From the NCBI GenBank assembly GCA_965200355.1, contig OZ241351.1, positions 1,860,001-1,924,000 of the forward strand: a DNA stretch of 64,000 nt. Direction: 5' to 3'. Positions 34,462-43,453 of this stretch are shown here, one piece after another. Numbering within the stretch: position 1 is the stretch's first letter; each line of letters starts with the position of its first letter. The DNA is from Bin18 sp965200355. Lineage in GTDB: Bacteria; Desulfobacterota; Binatia; Bin18. A program made the translations under genes and the position numbers. The notes under the pieces were generated by a model, which searched no databases, had not been told where the DNA came from, and saw only the letters and a list, made by a program, of their open reading frames with translations.

Positions 34462-35748
34462 TTATGCCAACACTTCGTTCTGAATCATTTGCTCCAGCGT
34501 CTGCCGCTTGCGGATGAGCACCGGCGCGTGTTCCGGCCCCCGGTAGAGCACTTCCGGCGCTTCTGGAAACGAGTTGTAGTTTTTGGCGCTCATGCCGGCG
34601 CAGTACGCGCCTGAGCCTTCAATGACCAGATAATCGCCAATAGCCGTGTCCCGCAGCCGGCGCGGTGCCAGGGCTTCCGGGTCGCCAGCCGAAGGCGTGA
34701 TAATATCTCCAGATTCACAGCAGTGCCCGGCAACAATGGCGTCTATGGGCGGGCGTTGCTCCCGCTCGGCGGCATCGCTTGCCGGGACGACAACGAGCGG
34801 ATGCTGCGCGCCATACATGCTGGGCCGCAGCACTTCGGTCATGCCGCTGTCGATCTTGAGAAAGTCATAGCCGTTTTGCCCGGTATGGGTGCGGTCCTGA
34901 ATCGTGGTAATGACACAGCCGGCATTGGCGACCAGATACGTCCCCGGTTCCACTTCCAGCCGGATTCTTCTGCCCGTGGCTTCCCCAAAGGCGATAAAAG
35001 TCTGGACCACAGGGGGGCCGACCTCTTGCAGGTCGGTTGAGGTTTCGTGGTGCATTCGTCCGACCTTATAGCCACCGCCGAGGTTGAGCGTGTGTGCCTC
35101 GGGAAAATGCTCTAATAAGCCCAGACTCATACCCGCCACATGCTGCCACACCTCGGGAGCCGAGCCCGAGCCAATATGGGTATGAATACGGATGACCTTG
35201 AGTCCATATTGTTGGACAAGGGCGTGGACGGCCGCTCTGTCCTCATGCCAAATACCAAAACTGGCCGCCGGGCCACCGACATTGGTCCGGTTCGTCCCGC
35301 CGGAGCCCAGACCGGGATTGAAACGGATGCCGAGTTCCTGACCCGGAAAATGCTCGCCAAAATAGCGTAACTGACCGAGCGAACAGGCGTTGAAAGCCAT
35401 GCCGGCGGTGTGGAGCGCCTGGAAATTCGGGGGCAGCTCTTGGGCGGTCAACGCAATTTTCTGCGCGGCGACCCCGGCGCGTACCGCCCGCTCAACCTCA
35501 AAACCGGAACTGGCGTCAAAATGAAGGCCCAAACGGTCAAACAAGCGGAGAATAGCGCCGTTGGGCAGGGCCTTCATCGCGTAGCGCGCTGTCAGGCCAA
35601 AGGCGTTTGGAAAGTGTAAAACCTCTTGGGCGGCCTGAGTGAGGCGGGCCTCGTCATAGACGTAGACCGGCGTCCCAAACTGCTGGGCGATTTGGCGCAC
35701 TGCTGGATGGGAGAGAAAACGGGTGGTCTCAATGGCTGGCGTTGACAT
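34462..35748 (-). CDS. lysA: Diaminopimelate decarboxylase-type PLP enzyme
   Basis: The 428-residue fold-type III decarboxylase has the PLP lysine Lys59 in YAMKALPN, HTHIGSG, LNLGGGYKVGR, EPGTYLVAN, CCESGD (the Cys at the dimer active site) and EGSGAYCAGMSAKNYNS. It would make lysine from meso-diaminopimelate. The HTHIGSG and EPG signatures are those of LysA-like decarboxylases, though some relatives act on ornithine or arginine. It converges on the SurA-like gene. Confidence 0.88.
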   Translation of the reverse strand: MSTPAIETTRFLSHPAVRQIAQQFGTPVYVYDEARLTQAAQEVLHFPNAFGLTARYAMKALPNGAILRLFDRLGLHFDASSGFEVERAVRAGVAAQKIALTAQELPPNFQALHTAGMAFNACSLGQLRYFGEHFPGQELGIRFNPGLGSGGTNRTNVGGPAASFGIWHEDRAAVHALVQQYGLKVIRIHTHIGSGSAPEVWQHVAGMSLGLLEHFPEAHTLNLGGGYKVGRMHHETSTDLQEVGPPVVQTFIAFGEATGRRIRLEVEPGTYLVANAGCVITTIQDRTHTGQNGYDFLKIDSGMTEVLRPSMYGAQHPLVVVPASDAAEREQRPPIDAIVAGHCCESGDIITPSAGDPEALAPRRLRDTAIGDYLVIEGSGAYCAGMSAKNYNSFPEAPEVLYRGPEHAPVLIRKRQTLEQMIQNEVLA

Positions 35749-35820
35749 GATGCTCCTCTGTATAGCGGAAAGCGAAGGATTGTCGAGAGTGGCCGACAGG
35801 CCAGGGCAAGGGGCGCGGCC

Positions 35821-36471
35821 TTACCGGCAGACGATACCGTCGTTATTGGCGTCGTGCATATACCGATAGGCCGGCTGGCCCCGCCGGACCGGGGCGATGC
35901 CGTGGCGGCGCGCTTCGGCGCAGGTGATGCGGCCATTGCCGTTATCGTCGTACCGTCCGAGTACGCTTTTCGGGCGGCTCCTACCTACACCCCAGAGGCC
36001 CAGGCCGGCCTGCCGGGCCGCGCGCTCATAACGCTGGAAGCGGTCTCGGTACCGAAACGGGAAGCGTTGTATCAGCCTGCCATACCCATGTTGAATGAGC
36101 ATCTCGTTGACGAAGACGCCGTTTGGCAGATGGACATAGGCCAGGGTGCGCCCGTACTTATCGGTCTTCTGCTGGTCGTATGCGAGGCGCACCCGCTTGC
36201 CTTTGACGAAGCGCTCCATGAACGCGCTGGCCTCCTTGCCGAAGGGCGCATTCCACTCCGGCGTATCGACTCCAATGAGGCGGACTTCCCCCACGCCTCG
36301 TACGCGGAGCGAGTCGCCATCAATCACCTTGTCCACGATTTGAGCCCGGGCGGGAGCCGCGCCAAGACAGGCCAAGGCCACAGCCGCACTGAGCAAGACG
36401 CGGAAGGCTGCCTTGTGCGCAGCCCGTGGGTTGGGTATGCCTGACAGGAGAGTATAAGCCTTGCTGACCAT
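35821..36471 (-). CDS. Secreted thermonuclease-like nuclease with excalibur Ca-binding domain
   Basis: The 216-residue protein has an N-terminal hydrophobic signal (VLLSAAVALACLGAAPARA). The SNase domain shows VIDGDSLRV, RLIGVDTPE and KYGRTLAYV, carrying the catalytic Arg, Glu and Arg. The C-terminus (about 170-216) is an excalibur domain with DDNGNGRITCAEA and DANNDGIVC, an EF-hand-like Ca site closed by Cys. It degrades extracellular or periplasmic nucleic acid. It diverges from the ThuA gene. Confidence 0.9.
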   Translation of the reverse strand: MVSKAYTLLSGIPNPRAAHKAAFRVLLSAAVALACLGAAPARAQIVDKVIDGDSLRVRGVGEVRLIGVDTPEWNAPFGKEASAFMERFVKGKRVRLAYDQQKTDKYGRTLAYVHLPNGVFVNEMLIQHGYGRLIQRFPFRYRDRFQRYERAARQAGLGLWGVGRSRPKSVLGRYDDNGNGRITCAEARRHGIAPVRRGQPAYRYMHDANNDGIVCR

Positions 36472-36497
36472 AGCAGGACTACGAAAAAGGAGACTTC

Positions 36498-37334
36498 ATG
36501 ATGACTCAGCCTCAACCCGTTCGGGTTCACCTGATTGCCGGGGGGTTCCCGGTCGGCTCCCCAGCCGGGCACGATATGGACTATGCGCGGCTGCGGATTC
36601 TCCAGATTCTACACGAATCGCCCCTGGTCACAACATCGGTCAGCGGAGATTTCACCGATATAGACAAATGGCTGCCTGGGTGTCGATTGCTGATGACCTA
36701 TGTGGCTGGCCCTTTTCCCAACGAAGCCCAGAACAGCTTCCTCCGCCAATGGCTCGAAGATGGGGGACGCTGGCTGGGGCTGCACGGCACGAGTGGCGGA
36801 AAGGCCGCCCCGGTGGGCGACGACCGGCGGGTGCGCAAGATGGTCAAGGCCGCCCATCATCAGACCCTGGGCGGCTTCTTTTTGAATCATCCACCGCTGC
36901 GAAAGTTCCAGGTCGATGTGGTCAATCGGCAGCATAGTCTGACCAAGGGGCTGCCGGCCTCGTTTGAGGTTATGGACGAGCTGTATCTGATTGAACTCCA
37001 GGACCCAGCGGCCTCAGAGGTCTTGTTGACCACAGAGCTGGTCAAAGACCCGTCCCCGCCAGGATTTGGCTTTGTGTACGAGAAAGACACGGCTCTGCAA
37101 CCGGACGGGAAAACGCGGGTGTTGGGCTTTACCCGGGAGGTCGGGACGGGCAGTGTCGCCTATATTGCGCTGGGGCACTGCCATGCAGCGGCGAGTAATA
37201 TGCAGCCGCTTGTTGATGCGAGTGTCGATGCGGCCGGCACAACGCCTCAGACCTTTCGCGGGTCGTGGGAGACACGGCCGTTTGAACAATTACTTCGGAA
37301 TGGCATCGCGTGGGGCTGTCGGCACGCTGCCTGA
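36498..37334 (+). CDS. ThuA-like domain protein
   Basis: The 278-residue protein has the class I glutamine-amidotransferase-like fold of ThuA: VRVHLIAGGFPVGSPAGHDM, WLEDGGRWLGLHGTSGG and HPPLRKFQVDVVN, FEVMDELYLIEL, and a late SVAYIALGHCHAA. ThuA-type proteins act in sugar (trehalose) metabolism or as hydrolases of unclear role. AAAGGAGA precedes the ATG. Function inferred from fold only. Confidence 0.82.
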   Translation: MMTQPQPVRVHLIAGGFPVGSPAGHDMDYARLRILQILHESPLVTTSVSGDFTDIDKWLPGCRLLMTYVAGPFPNEAQNSFLRQWLEDGGRWLGLHGTSGGKAAPVGDDRRVRKMVKAAHHQTLGGFFLNHPPLRKFQVDVVNRQHSLTKGLPASFEVMDELYLIELQDPAASEVLLTTELVKDPSPPGFGFVYEKDTALQPDGKTRVLGFTREVGTGSVAYIALGHCHAAASNMQPLVDASVDAAGTTPQTFRGSWETRPFEQLLRNGIAWGCRHAA

Positions 37335-37468
37335 GGCCGCCGGCCGCGACACCAGCCGTGTTTTCACGCGAGGGAAAATCTGATGGTTGATTTTTTTCTT
37401 GTCCGTCTGGTATAAGGAGGAGAGCGCGGACTGCGGCCCACCGGTCCAGCCTTATGGGAGGAAGAGCG

Positions 37469-38317
37469 ATGACGCTTCAGATTCAGCCACTCAGTGATGC
37501 CCTCGGGGCCGAGGTCGCAGGGGTTGATTGGACCCAGGCCGTCAGCGCTACGACTATCGCGGCTATCAAAGACGCCTTTTTGACTCACCACCTCGTGTGT
37601 CTGCGCTCCGTGCCGCTGCCGGCCGCGGCCTTTGCCCAAGTTGGCCGGTATTTCGGGGAATCCCAGGTCCAACTGCTGCGTAATATGCGGATGGCAGACA
37701 CCCCGGAAGTTTCGGTCTTTAATAGCACCTATAAAAAAGCGGCAGACAAACCAGCCGACCTGCTCCTTGACCGGCGTTCGGGCTGGCATACGGATGACTC
37801 CTATTTTGCGCTGCCGGCAAAAATCACGCTCTTGCAGGCCCTGGAAATCCCTGCACACGGCGGGGAAACCCGCTTTTGCAATGCCCGCGCGGCCTATGAA
37901 GATTTATCCGCAGACCTGAAAGCCCGCTGCGACGGTCTGCGGGCCGTTCACAGCTATGACACCCTGCGCGCCCCGGCCCGAGCGACAACGCGCACCAAGG
38001 AGGAAGCGGCCGAAACGCCAGATGTCGTGCATCCCTTGATTCGCACCCATGATGAGACGGGCCAGAAAGCGATCTATTTTAACTCGAACCGGACCGACCG
38101 CATTCTGGAGATGGAACGGGAAGCCAGCGATGCGCTGCTCGATTCCATCCATACTCATATGACGCAGCCGCACTATCAGTATCATCACGCTTGGCGGGTT
38201 GGAGACGTCCTCATGTGGGATAACCGCAGCGTGACGCATTCGGTCAATATGGACTTCCCTCCAGGCCAACGCCGTATCCACCAGCGTATTCTGCTCAAAG
38301 GCTGTGCGCCAGCCTAG
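37469..38317 (+). CDS. TauD/TfdA-family Fe(II)/2-oxoglutarate dioxygenase
   Basis: The 282-residue enzyme has GWHTDDSYF with the HxD iron ligands, GGETRFCNARAAYE, and a C-terminal VTHSVNMDFPPGQRR with the distal His and the Arg that binds 2-oxoglutarate. The family hydroxylates taurine, 2,4-D, or other sulfonates and aryloxy acids. ATG 37469 is preferred because GGGAGGAAG precedes it. A stem-loop overlaps its 3' end. An LLM oxidoreductase follows. Confidence 0.9.
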   Translation: MTLQIQPLSDALGAEVAGVDWTQAVSATTIAAIKDAFLTHHLVCLRSVPLPAAAFAQVGRYFGESQVQLLRNMRMADTPEVSVFNSTYKKAADKPADLLLDRRSGWHTDDSYFALPAKITLLQALEIPAHGGETRFCNARAAYEDLSADLKARCDGLRAVHSYDTLRAPARATTRTKEEAAETPDVVHPLIRTHDETGQKAIYFNSNRTDRILEMEREASDALLDSIHTHMTQPHYQYHHAWRVGDVLMWDNRSVTHSVNMDFPPGQRRIHQRILLKGCAPA

Positions 38318-38351
38318 GGAGGCGCACAGCCGGCAGGAAGCCTGCGCTCCC
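38300..38351 (+). other. Two overlapping, mutually exclusive hairpins after tauD-like gene
   Basis: GGCTGTGCGCC (38300-38310) pairs perfectly with GGCGCACAGCC (38321-38331), enclosing the stop codon. The second arm can instead pair downstream with TGCGCTCCC (38343-38351). No T-run follows either stem. Confidence 0.45.
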
Positions 38352-38391
38352 AGGGGAGGCTGACGACGCGGCCGGCTGGAGTACCAACAGT

Positions 38392-39515
38392 ATGAAATTT
38401 CATGCGATTGCCTATTGTACGGTCGGGACCCGCCAAGAGATTGAACGCGGCATGGCTGGCAAGCGCCCCGAGCTGTACCAGCGGATGCTCAACGACCTCA
38501 AGGAATATGTCACGGTATGCGACCAAGCTGGCTTTGCCGGCTTCGGGCATCCCGAACATCACCTCCAGATTGAGGGCATGGAAGCGACCGGCAGCCCCGG
38601 TTTGCTGAGCATGTTTATTGGCCAGCACTCCACGCGCTTAAAGGTTGACGTGCTGGGCTATGTCCTCAACACCCACAACCCCCTGCGGGTGGCTGAAGAT
38701 GTGGCGATGATGGACCATATGCTAGAAGGTCGTTTGAACGTTGCCTTTGTACGCGGCTATCAGGCGCGCTGGGTCCAGAATTACGGCAGTCTGCCCGGCG
38801 TTGAAGCGGTCGGCCACTGGAATAAAAAACAAGTCTCCGACCTCAAAAATCGTCGGGCTTTCGAGGAGTCGGTTGCGGTCATCAAGAAAGCCTGGAGTAG
38901 CGATACGTTTTCCCATCGTGGCGAGTTCTGGCAGTTTCCGCCCGAGGGCGCAAGAAATCCGCATCCTATGGAGGCGTATACGCAGTTCGGCGCCGGGGTG
39001 CAGGCAGACATGACCATAGAGAGATCGGCATTGCGCCGCGGCCGTACCAGCAGCCCCACCCGCCGCTGTATGCCGGCTTTACCCACAACACGGAATCCAT
39101 TCGCTATTGGGGCCGGGAAGGCGGCAAGCCGATTATCATTCTGCTGCACGAGGAGTTATGCGCCCGCCTCCAGAATGTGTATCGGGAAGAGGCCGAAAAG
39201 GCGGGCCGGACCGTCCAGCCCGGGACCGAACTGGCCTTGGGCGGCCAACTTGTGCTCACGGAAAATCCCTCGGAAACGGCCCAGATCATGGCCGACACCC
39301 GCTGGTTCTGGGAAAAATGGGGCATTCCGTTCGGACTCGGGGTTGCCGAGCCCTTGATCGGGGACCCCGACAGCGTATCGCGCAAGATCGAACTGGCCCA
39401 GAAAATCGGAACGGACGAAATGTTTTTCCTGTTGGGCGATGGGCTTCTGCCGCGGGATACCATTCTGCGCAGCTTCGATCTCTTTGCCACCAAAGTGATG
39501 CCGCGCTTTGCCTGA
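38392..39515 (+). pseudogene. LLM-class flavin-dependent monooxygenase with a single-base frameshift
   Basis: Residues up to GVQADMTI (GFGHPEHHL, VLGYVLNTHNPLRVAED, GRLNVAFVRGYQ) are in one frame; REIGIAPRPYQQPHPPLYAGF onwards to the end (GGKPIIILL, GDPDSVSRKIELAQ) is in another. One base is missing next to 39018; restoring an Arg codon (ATA-nGA-GAG) gives a continuous protein of about 374 residues. Luciferase-like monooxygenases of this type use reduced flavin. The lesion could be real or an assembly error; all family motifs are retained on both sides. Confidence 0.85.
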
Positions 39516-39536
39516 GAGCGACGGAGAGGAAGCCGA

Positions 39537-39950
39537 ATGCCCCCTGCTCAGCGAGCCGGCGAACCAGACGCCTTGCGTGTAGTGTTCCGTGTGTATGAGA
39601 TTGCCCGACAGATTCCCTACGGGCGGGTGGCAACCTACGGCCAAATCGCCCAAGTCATGGGACCCGCGGTGACGGCCCGAGACGTTGGTGACGCCATGGC
39701 TGCCCTGCGGGATGGGCAGCCGGACCCGCCCGTGCCGTGGCAGCGGGTGATTAATGCCCAAGGCCGAGTGAGTACGGGCCAGCGCCAGCAGGCTTTGCTG
39801 GAGCAGGAAGGGCTGACTTTTACGCTCAAAGGCGTCACCGATCTGGGACGTTTTGGCTGGCAGGGGCCCAACCCGGATTGGGCCAAAGCGCATGGTTTTC
39901 ATCCCCTGGAAAACGCGAGTGAGGAGCAACAACAGCTTGACCTGTTCTGA
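39537..39950 (+). CDS. Alkyltransferase-like (ATL) DNA-damage protein
   Basis: The 137-residue protein has the MGMT C-terminal domain: VYEIARQIPYGRVATYGQIAQ (helix-turn-helix region with the Arg finger) and VPWQRVINAQGRVS. The methyl-acceptor Cys of PCHRV is replaced by Trp68 (PWQRV), the hallmark of ATL proteins, which bind O6-alkylguanine without repairing it and pass it to nucleotide excision repair. The C-terminal tail is extended and Gln-rich. It follows the LLM gene by 21 bp. Confidence 0.92.
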   Translation: MPPAQRAGEPDALRVVFRVYEIARQIPYGRVATYGQIAQVMGPAVTARDVGDAMAALRDGQPDPPVPWQRVINAQGRVSTGQRQQALLEQEGLTFTLKGVTDLGRFGWQGPNPDWAKAHGFHPLENASEEQQQLDLF

Positions 39951-39969
39951 GTCTGGCCAGAGGAAAACA

Positions 39970-40365
39970 ATGAGCACCTTTAATGTCGATTTGCTCCGCG
40001 AGTCGTCCGACGATGGCCCGGTCACTATGATTAACCTGATTAAGTATCGCCGGCACGCACTGGACGGGCACGGAACGGGCCGGGAAGCCTACGCTCGCTA
40101 CACGAAACCGGTGCAGAAGCTCGTTGAGGCGCGCGGTGGCCGGGTGCTGTGGGCCGGGCCGGTGGCCGAAGCCGCCCTGCAAGAAGGGGGTGATGTGGAC
40201 TGGGATTGGGCGCTCCTCGTCTACTATCCCAGCCGCGCGGCCTTCATTGATATGGTGGAAAGCCCAGCGTTCAGAGAAGCGAACGAACACCGGCGCAACG
40301 GGGTTGAAAAGCATGTCATTATGGCGGCTCGCACCCTGCTGCTGGAAGACCTGCCGGAACAGTGA
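39970..40365 (+). CDS. DUF1330-like dimeric alpha-beta barrel protein
   Basis: The 131-residue protein has PVTMINLIKYR, YARYTKPVQKLVEARGGRVLWAG and LVYYPSRAAFIDMVESPAFREANEHR, the DUF1330 pattern within the ferredoxin-like dimeric alpha-beta barrel fold. These proteins are often of unknown role, some act in polyketide or aromatic metabolism. It lies 19 bp after the ATL gene; AGAGGAAAA is a weak ribosome site. Confidence 0.85.
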   Translation: MSTFNVDLLRESSDDGPVTMINLIKYRRHALDGHGTGREAYARYTKPVQKLVEARGGRVLWAGPVAEAALQEGGDVDWDWALLVYYPSRAAFIDMVESPAFREANEHRRNGVEKHVIMAARTLLLEDLPEQ

Positions 40366-40410
40366 GGACGCAGGGTGGAAGACAGGCAACCGAAAGACAA
40401 GGAGGAGAGT

Positions 40411-40875
40411 ATGAGTACGGTCAACATACCGGAGAATCTGCCAGGCTGGATTGCCGACCATTTGCAGCGCTACCTCGATACCGATGGGGCTGACAGGCAT
40501 CTGTGGGATTCCGCGCCAGTGGGCGGCCCAGGGCTCCTGCCGACCCTGTTGTTGACCACAACGGGCCGTCGGTCGGGCCAGCCGGGCATTATGCCCTTAA
40601 TCTATGGCGAGGCTGACGGGAATTATATTGTGGTCGCGTCCAAAGGCGGCGCGCCCAAACATCCTGGCTGGTATCTGAATCTGGCCGCCAACGCCGCAGT
40701 TGAGGTGCAGGTGCAGGTGCAGGCCAAGCGTTTCCAGGCCACCGCCCGCACGACCAGCGGAGACGAACGCGCCGCGCTGTGGGAAAAAATGGCCGCCATC
40801 TATCCGCCCTATCATGACTATCAGGCCAAGACCGAGCGCGAGATTCCGGTGGTGGTGCTGGAGCCGGTCACGTAA
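40411..40875 (+). CDS. DDN-like deazaflavin (F420)-dependent nitroreductase family protein
   Basis: The 154-residue split-barrel protein shows LLTTTGRRSGQPGIMPLIY, VVASKGGAPKHPGWYLNLAAN and ALWEKMAAIYPPYHDYQAKT, all diagnostic of the DDN/PF04075 family, whose members bind F420 and reduce nitro compounds or quinones. It is circumstantial evidence that the host makes F420. GGAGGAG precedes the ATG at 40411. Confidence 0.9.
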   Translation: MSTVNIPENLPGWIADHLQRYLDTDGADRHLWDSAPVGGPGLLPTLLLTTTGRRSGQPGIMPLIYGEADGNYIVVASKGGAPKHPGWYLNLAANAAVEVQVQVQAKRFQATARTTSGDERAALWEKMAAIYPPYHDYQAKTEREIPVVVLEPVT

Positions 40876-40925
40876 GACGCGGCGACCTTTGAAGAAAAGA
40901 CCGCCAAAATAAAGTAGACACGCCA

Positions 40926-41387
40926 ATGAGTGACGAAATGCGTCGGGTTATGGACGAAGCCGCCATCCGCCGGGTGATTGACCGCTATTGCCATGCGGTT
41001 GATCGTGGCAACGCAGATGATGTGGCTGCGCTTTTTCATCCCCACGGACGGCTCGTCGTCAGCCTTGAAGAGAACGAGGGCTATAACGGTCGTGCGGCCG
41101 TGCGCGAATGGTATGCAAACTACCATCAATACTTTCGGGCGAAACTGACCCACCTCCGCCACAAGATATCCAATATCCAGATTGATCTGAACGGCGACGA
41201 AGCGCGGGTCGTATCCTATATGGACGCCGACCTTATCGCCAAAGACGAGACTACCCCTCGTCAGGCGATTGGGCGCTACGATGACCGCTTTGTCCGGGAG
41301 GGCGGAGCATGGTATTTCGCTGAACGCACGATTGTCGTGTATTACGCCGATGAGCGGCTGGCCGAATTATTGAGTGCCGATTCGTAA
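40926..41387 (+). CDS. SnoaL-like/NTF2-fold protein
   Basis: The 153-residue protein begins AAIRRVIDRYCHAVDRGNADDVAALFHPHGR, the usual opening of SnoaL_4 type proteins, and closes with GAWYFAERTIVVYY. The cone-shaped fold can host isomerase, dehydratase or ring-hydroxylase small-subunit functions. It lies between the DDN-like gene and an alpha/beta hydrolase on the same strand, 50 bp from each, so all may serve one pathway. Confidence 0.85.
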   Translation: MSDEMRRVMDEAAIRRVIDRYCHAVDRGNADDVAALFHPHGRLVVSLEENEGYNGRAAVREWYANYHQYFRAKLTHLRHKISNIQIDLNGDEARVVSYMDADLIAKDETTPRQAIGRYDDRFVREGGAWYFAERTIVVYYADERLAELLSADS

Positions 41388-41437
41388 AAGGTGCTGGAAG
41401 TTTCCGGCCTTCAGTAAAAAAGCGAAGGGAAGCAGGT

Positions 41438-42160
41438 ATGCCGATATTCGAACGTGGCGAGACCAAATTGTATTACGAAGAGCAGGGCACAGGATTCCCC
41501 CTCTTACTCATCGCGCCGGGAGGGATGCGCTCGTCCGTGCCTTTTTGGGAGAAAACTCCCTGGAACCCCATTGCGCAGTTGGCCCCCAGCTATCGCGTGA
41601 TCGCTATGGACCAACGCAACGCCGGCCAATCAACCGCCCCGATTAGCGCCGCGGATAGCTGGCAGACCTATACGCAAGACCAACTGGCGTTGCTGGATCA
41701 TTTGGGGGTTGAGACCTTCCATGTGGCCGGTATGTGTATTGGCGGTCCCTACTGCATGGGCCTCATCCAGGCCGCCCCACAGCGGGTTGTGTCGGCCATC
41801 CTCTTTCAGACGATTGGACTGTCTAATAACCGTCAGGCGTTTTTTGATATGTTTGACGGCTGGGCCGCCGATCTGAAACCCGGACGGCCCGAGGTGAGCG
41901 ACGAGGCCTGGGAGGCGTTCAAAACCAATATGTACAGCGGAGATTTTCTCTTCAACGTCTCGAAAGAGTTTGTCTCCCAGTGCCCCACACCGCTCTTAGT
42001 CCTCTTGGGAGACGATCTGTATCACCCGCAAGAAACCTCCCGCGAGGTCGCCGCCCTCGCCCCCAACGCTACGCTGGTTGAGCACTGGAAAGAGCCGGCC
42101 TATCAGCCGGCTGCCAAGCAGGCGGTCGAGCGCTTTCTGGCGGAGCACACACCGAGCTAA
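41438..42160 (+). CDS. Alpha/beta hydrolase with a Cys nucleophile position
   Basis: The 240-residue hydrolase has GTGFPLLLIAPGG (oxyanion strand region), VIAMDQRNAGQS and the nucleophile elbow GMCIGG with Cys100 in place of Ser. LGDDLYHP supplies the acidic residue and VEHWKEP the likely His. A Cys nucleophile is known for dienelactone hydrolases and a few esterases, so a ring-fission lactone is conceivable. AAGCAGG lies upstream of the start. It converges with the SfnB-like gene 11 bp away. Confidence 0.86.
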   Translation: MPIFERGETKLYYEEQGTGFPLLLIAPGGMRSSVPFWEKTPWNPIAQLAPSYRVIAMDQRNAGQSTAPISAADSWQTYTQDQLALLDHLGVETFHVAGMCIGGPYCMGLIQAAPQRVVSAILFQTIGLSNNRQAFFDMFDGWAADLKPGRPEVSDEAWEAFKTNMYSGDFLFNVSKEFVSQCPTPLLVLLGDDLYHPQETSREVAALAPNATLVEHWKEPAYQPAAKQAVERFLAEHTPS

Positions 42161-42171
42161 TGCGGCTGTCG

Positions 42172-43431
42172 CTAACTCGCCCCGTGGCGCGGCGGCGGTA
42201 CGCCGTTCAGCCAGTAATTCCCAATCGTGTGATATTTCCAGCGCACCGGGTCGTGCAGGGTATGGGTGCGGGCGTTCCGCCAGTGGCGGTCCAAGTTATA
42301 CTCGGCCAGGGTTGAGCGGGTGCCGGCCAACTCAAACAACTTGTTGGTTGTCAGCAGAGAGACTTCCGTGGCCAGGGCTTTTGCCTCCGCCACGGCAATG
42401 GAGGCCTGAGAGACATTTTCCTGGGTTGGCGAGGCGACCGCGGCGTCCACAAAACGGCCGGCTCGTTCGAGCAGGGCGTCCGAGGCATGGACCCGGACCT
42501 CAAGCTCGCCAATTTGATGGATAATATACGGGTCCTCATAACCGTGCTCTTGGCCACTATCGATCCACGGCCGGGTATACTGACGGACAAAGGTGATCGT
42601 CTCTGCCAGGGCGGCACGGGCGATACCGACATCAACCGCGGTATGAAAAATCTGGGCCACGGCACCCATCGGGGTGGGACGGTCAAACGCGGCCTGGTGA
42701 TCGATAATATGCAAAGGCTCGACGACAACATTCTTGAACAGGGCGGTTCCGCTGGCTGTGGTTCGCTGGCCGAAGCCGGACCAGTCGTCGATGATAGTCA
42801 CCCCCGGCGTATCACGCTCGATAAAGACGATGACAACCCGGCCCTGCTCGTCCTTGGCGACCGCCGGCACCCAGTGGGCAAACAGCGCCCCTGTGGAATA
42901 GAACTTGTGACCGTTCAGGAACACGGTGTCGCCGCTGGCGGTGAGATGCGCCTGAAACTCAAAGACCGTTTTGGTGCCACGCTCGACAAAAGCGTTCCCA
43001 AAGCGGTCGCCCTCCAGCACTCGGGTGAAGAAGAAGCGCTTTTGCTCCTCGGTCCCGTCCAGTCGGACGGCTTCAATCATATAGTAATGGTTTTGTGGAA
43101 TCTGGCCCAAGGAGGAATCTGCGGCGGCAATGATCGCCGTGACTTCCGCCGCGGTCGAGAACGACACTTCCGCCCCTCCATACGCCTGCGGGACGGTGAT
43201 GCCCCATAAGCCGCTCTGTGAGAATTCGTCCAGTTCTTGCCGCGGCAGGCGGCGCTGACGGTCGCGCTCGGCAGACTCTTGCTGAAAGCGTTCGGCCAGA
43301 CGCCAGGCCACTGCCAGGGCTTCCTGGTCGCCACGAATAATATGGGCCGGTGCTTCAATCCGGGCCATTGGCGCGGCACCGCGCCTGTCTTGGTCTGGCA
43401 GAATAGTAGCTTGCGAGGAGGCGTGACTCAT
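42172..43431 (-). CDS. SfnB-like acyl-CoA dehydrogenase-fold flavoprotein (copy A)
   Basis: The 419-residue protein matches the SfnB/DszC branch: SGLWGITVPQAYGGAEVS, SLGQIPQNHYYMIEAV, NGHKFYSTGALFAHW, GFGQRTTASGTALF, and a C-terminal LAGTRSTLAEYNLDRHWRNARTH. These FMNH2-dependent enzymes oxidise sulfur compounds such as dimethylsulfone or thiophenes. ATG 43431 follows GGAGCATCC. A close paralogue lies directly upstream on the same strand, only 22 bp away. No flavin reductase is adjacent. Confidence 0.88.
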   Translation of the reverse strand: MSHASSQATILPDQDRRGAAPMARIEAPAHIIRGDQEALAVAWRLAERFQQESAERDRQRRLPRQELDEFSQSGLWGITVPQAYGGAEVSFSTAAEVTAIIAAADSSLGQIPQNHYYMIEAVRLDGTEEQKRFFFTRVLEGDRFGNAFVERGTKTVFEFQAHLTASGDTVFLNGHKFYSTGALFAHWVPAVAKDEQGRVVIVFIERDTPGVTIIDDWSGFGQRTTASGTALFKNVVVEPLHIIDHQAAFDRPTPMGAVAQIFHTAVDVGIARAALAETITFVRQYTRPWIDSGQEHGYEDPYIIHQIGELEVRVHASDALLERAGRFVDAAVASPTQENVSQASIAVAEAKALATEVSLLTTNKLFELAGTRSTLAEYNLDRHWRNARTHTLHDPVRWKYHTIGNYWLNGVPPPRHGAS

Positions 43432-43453
43432 GGATGCTCCTTGACCTGTTCTT

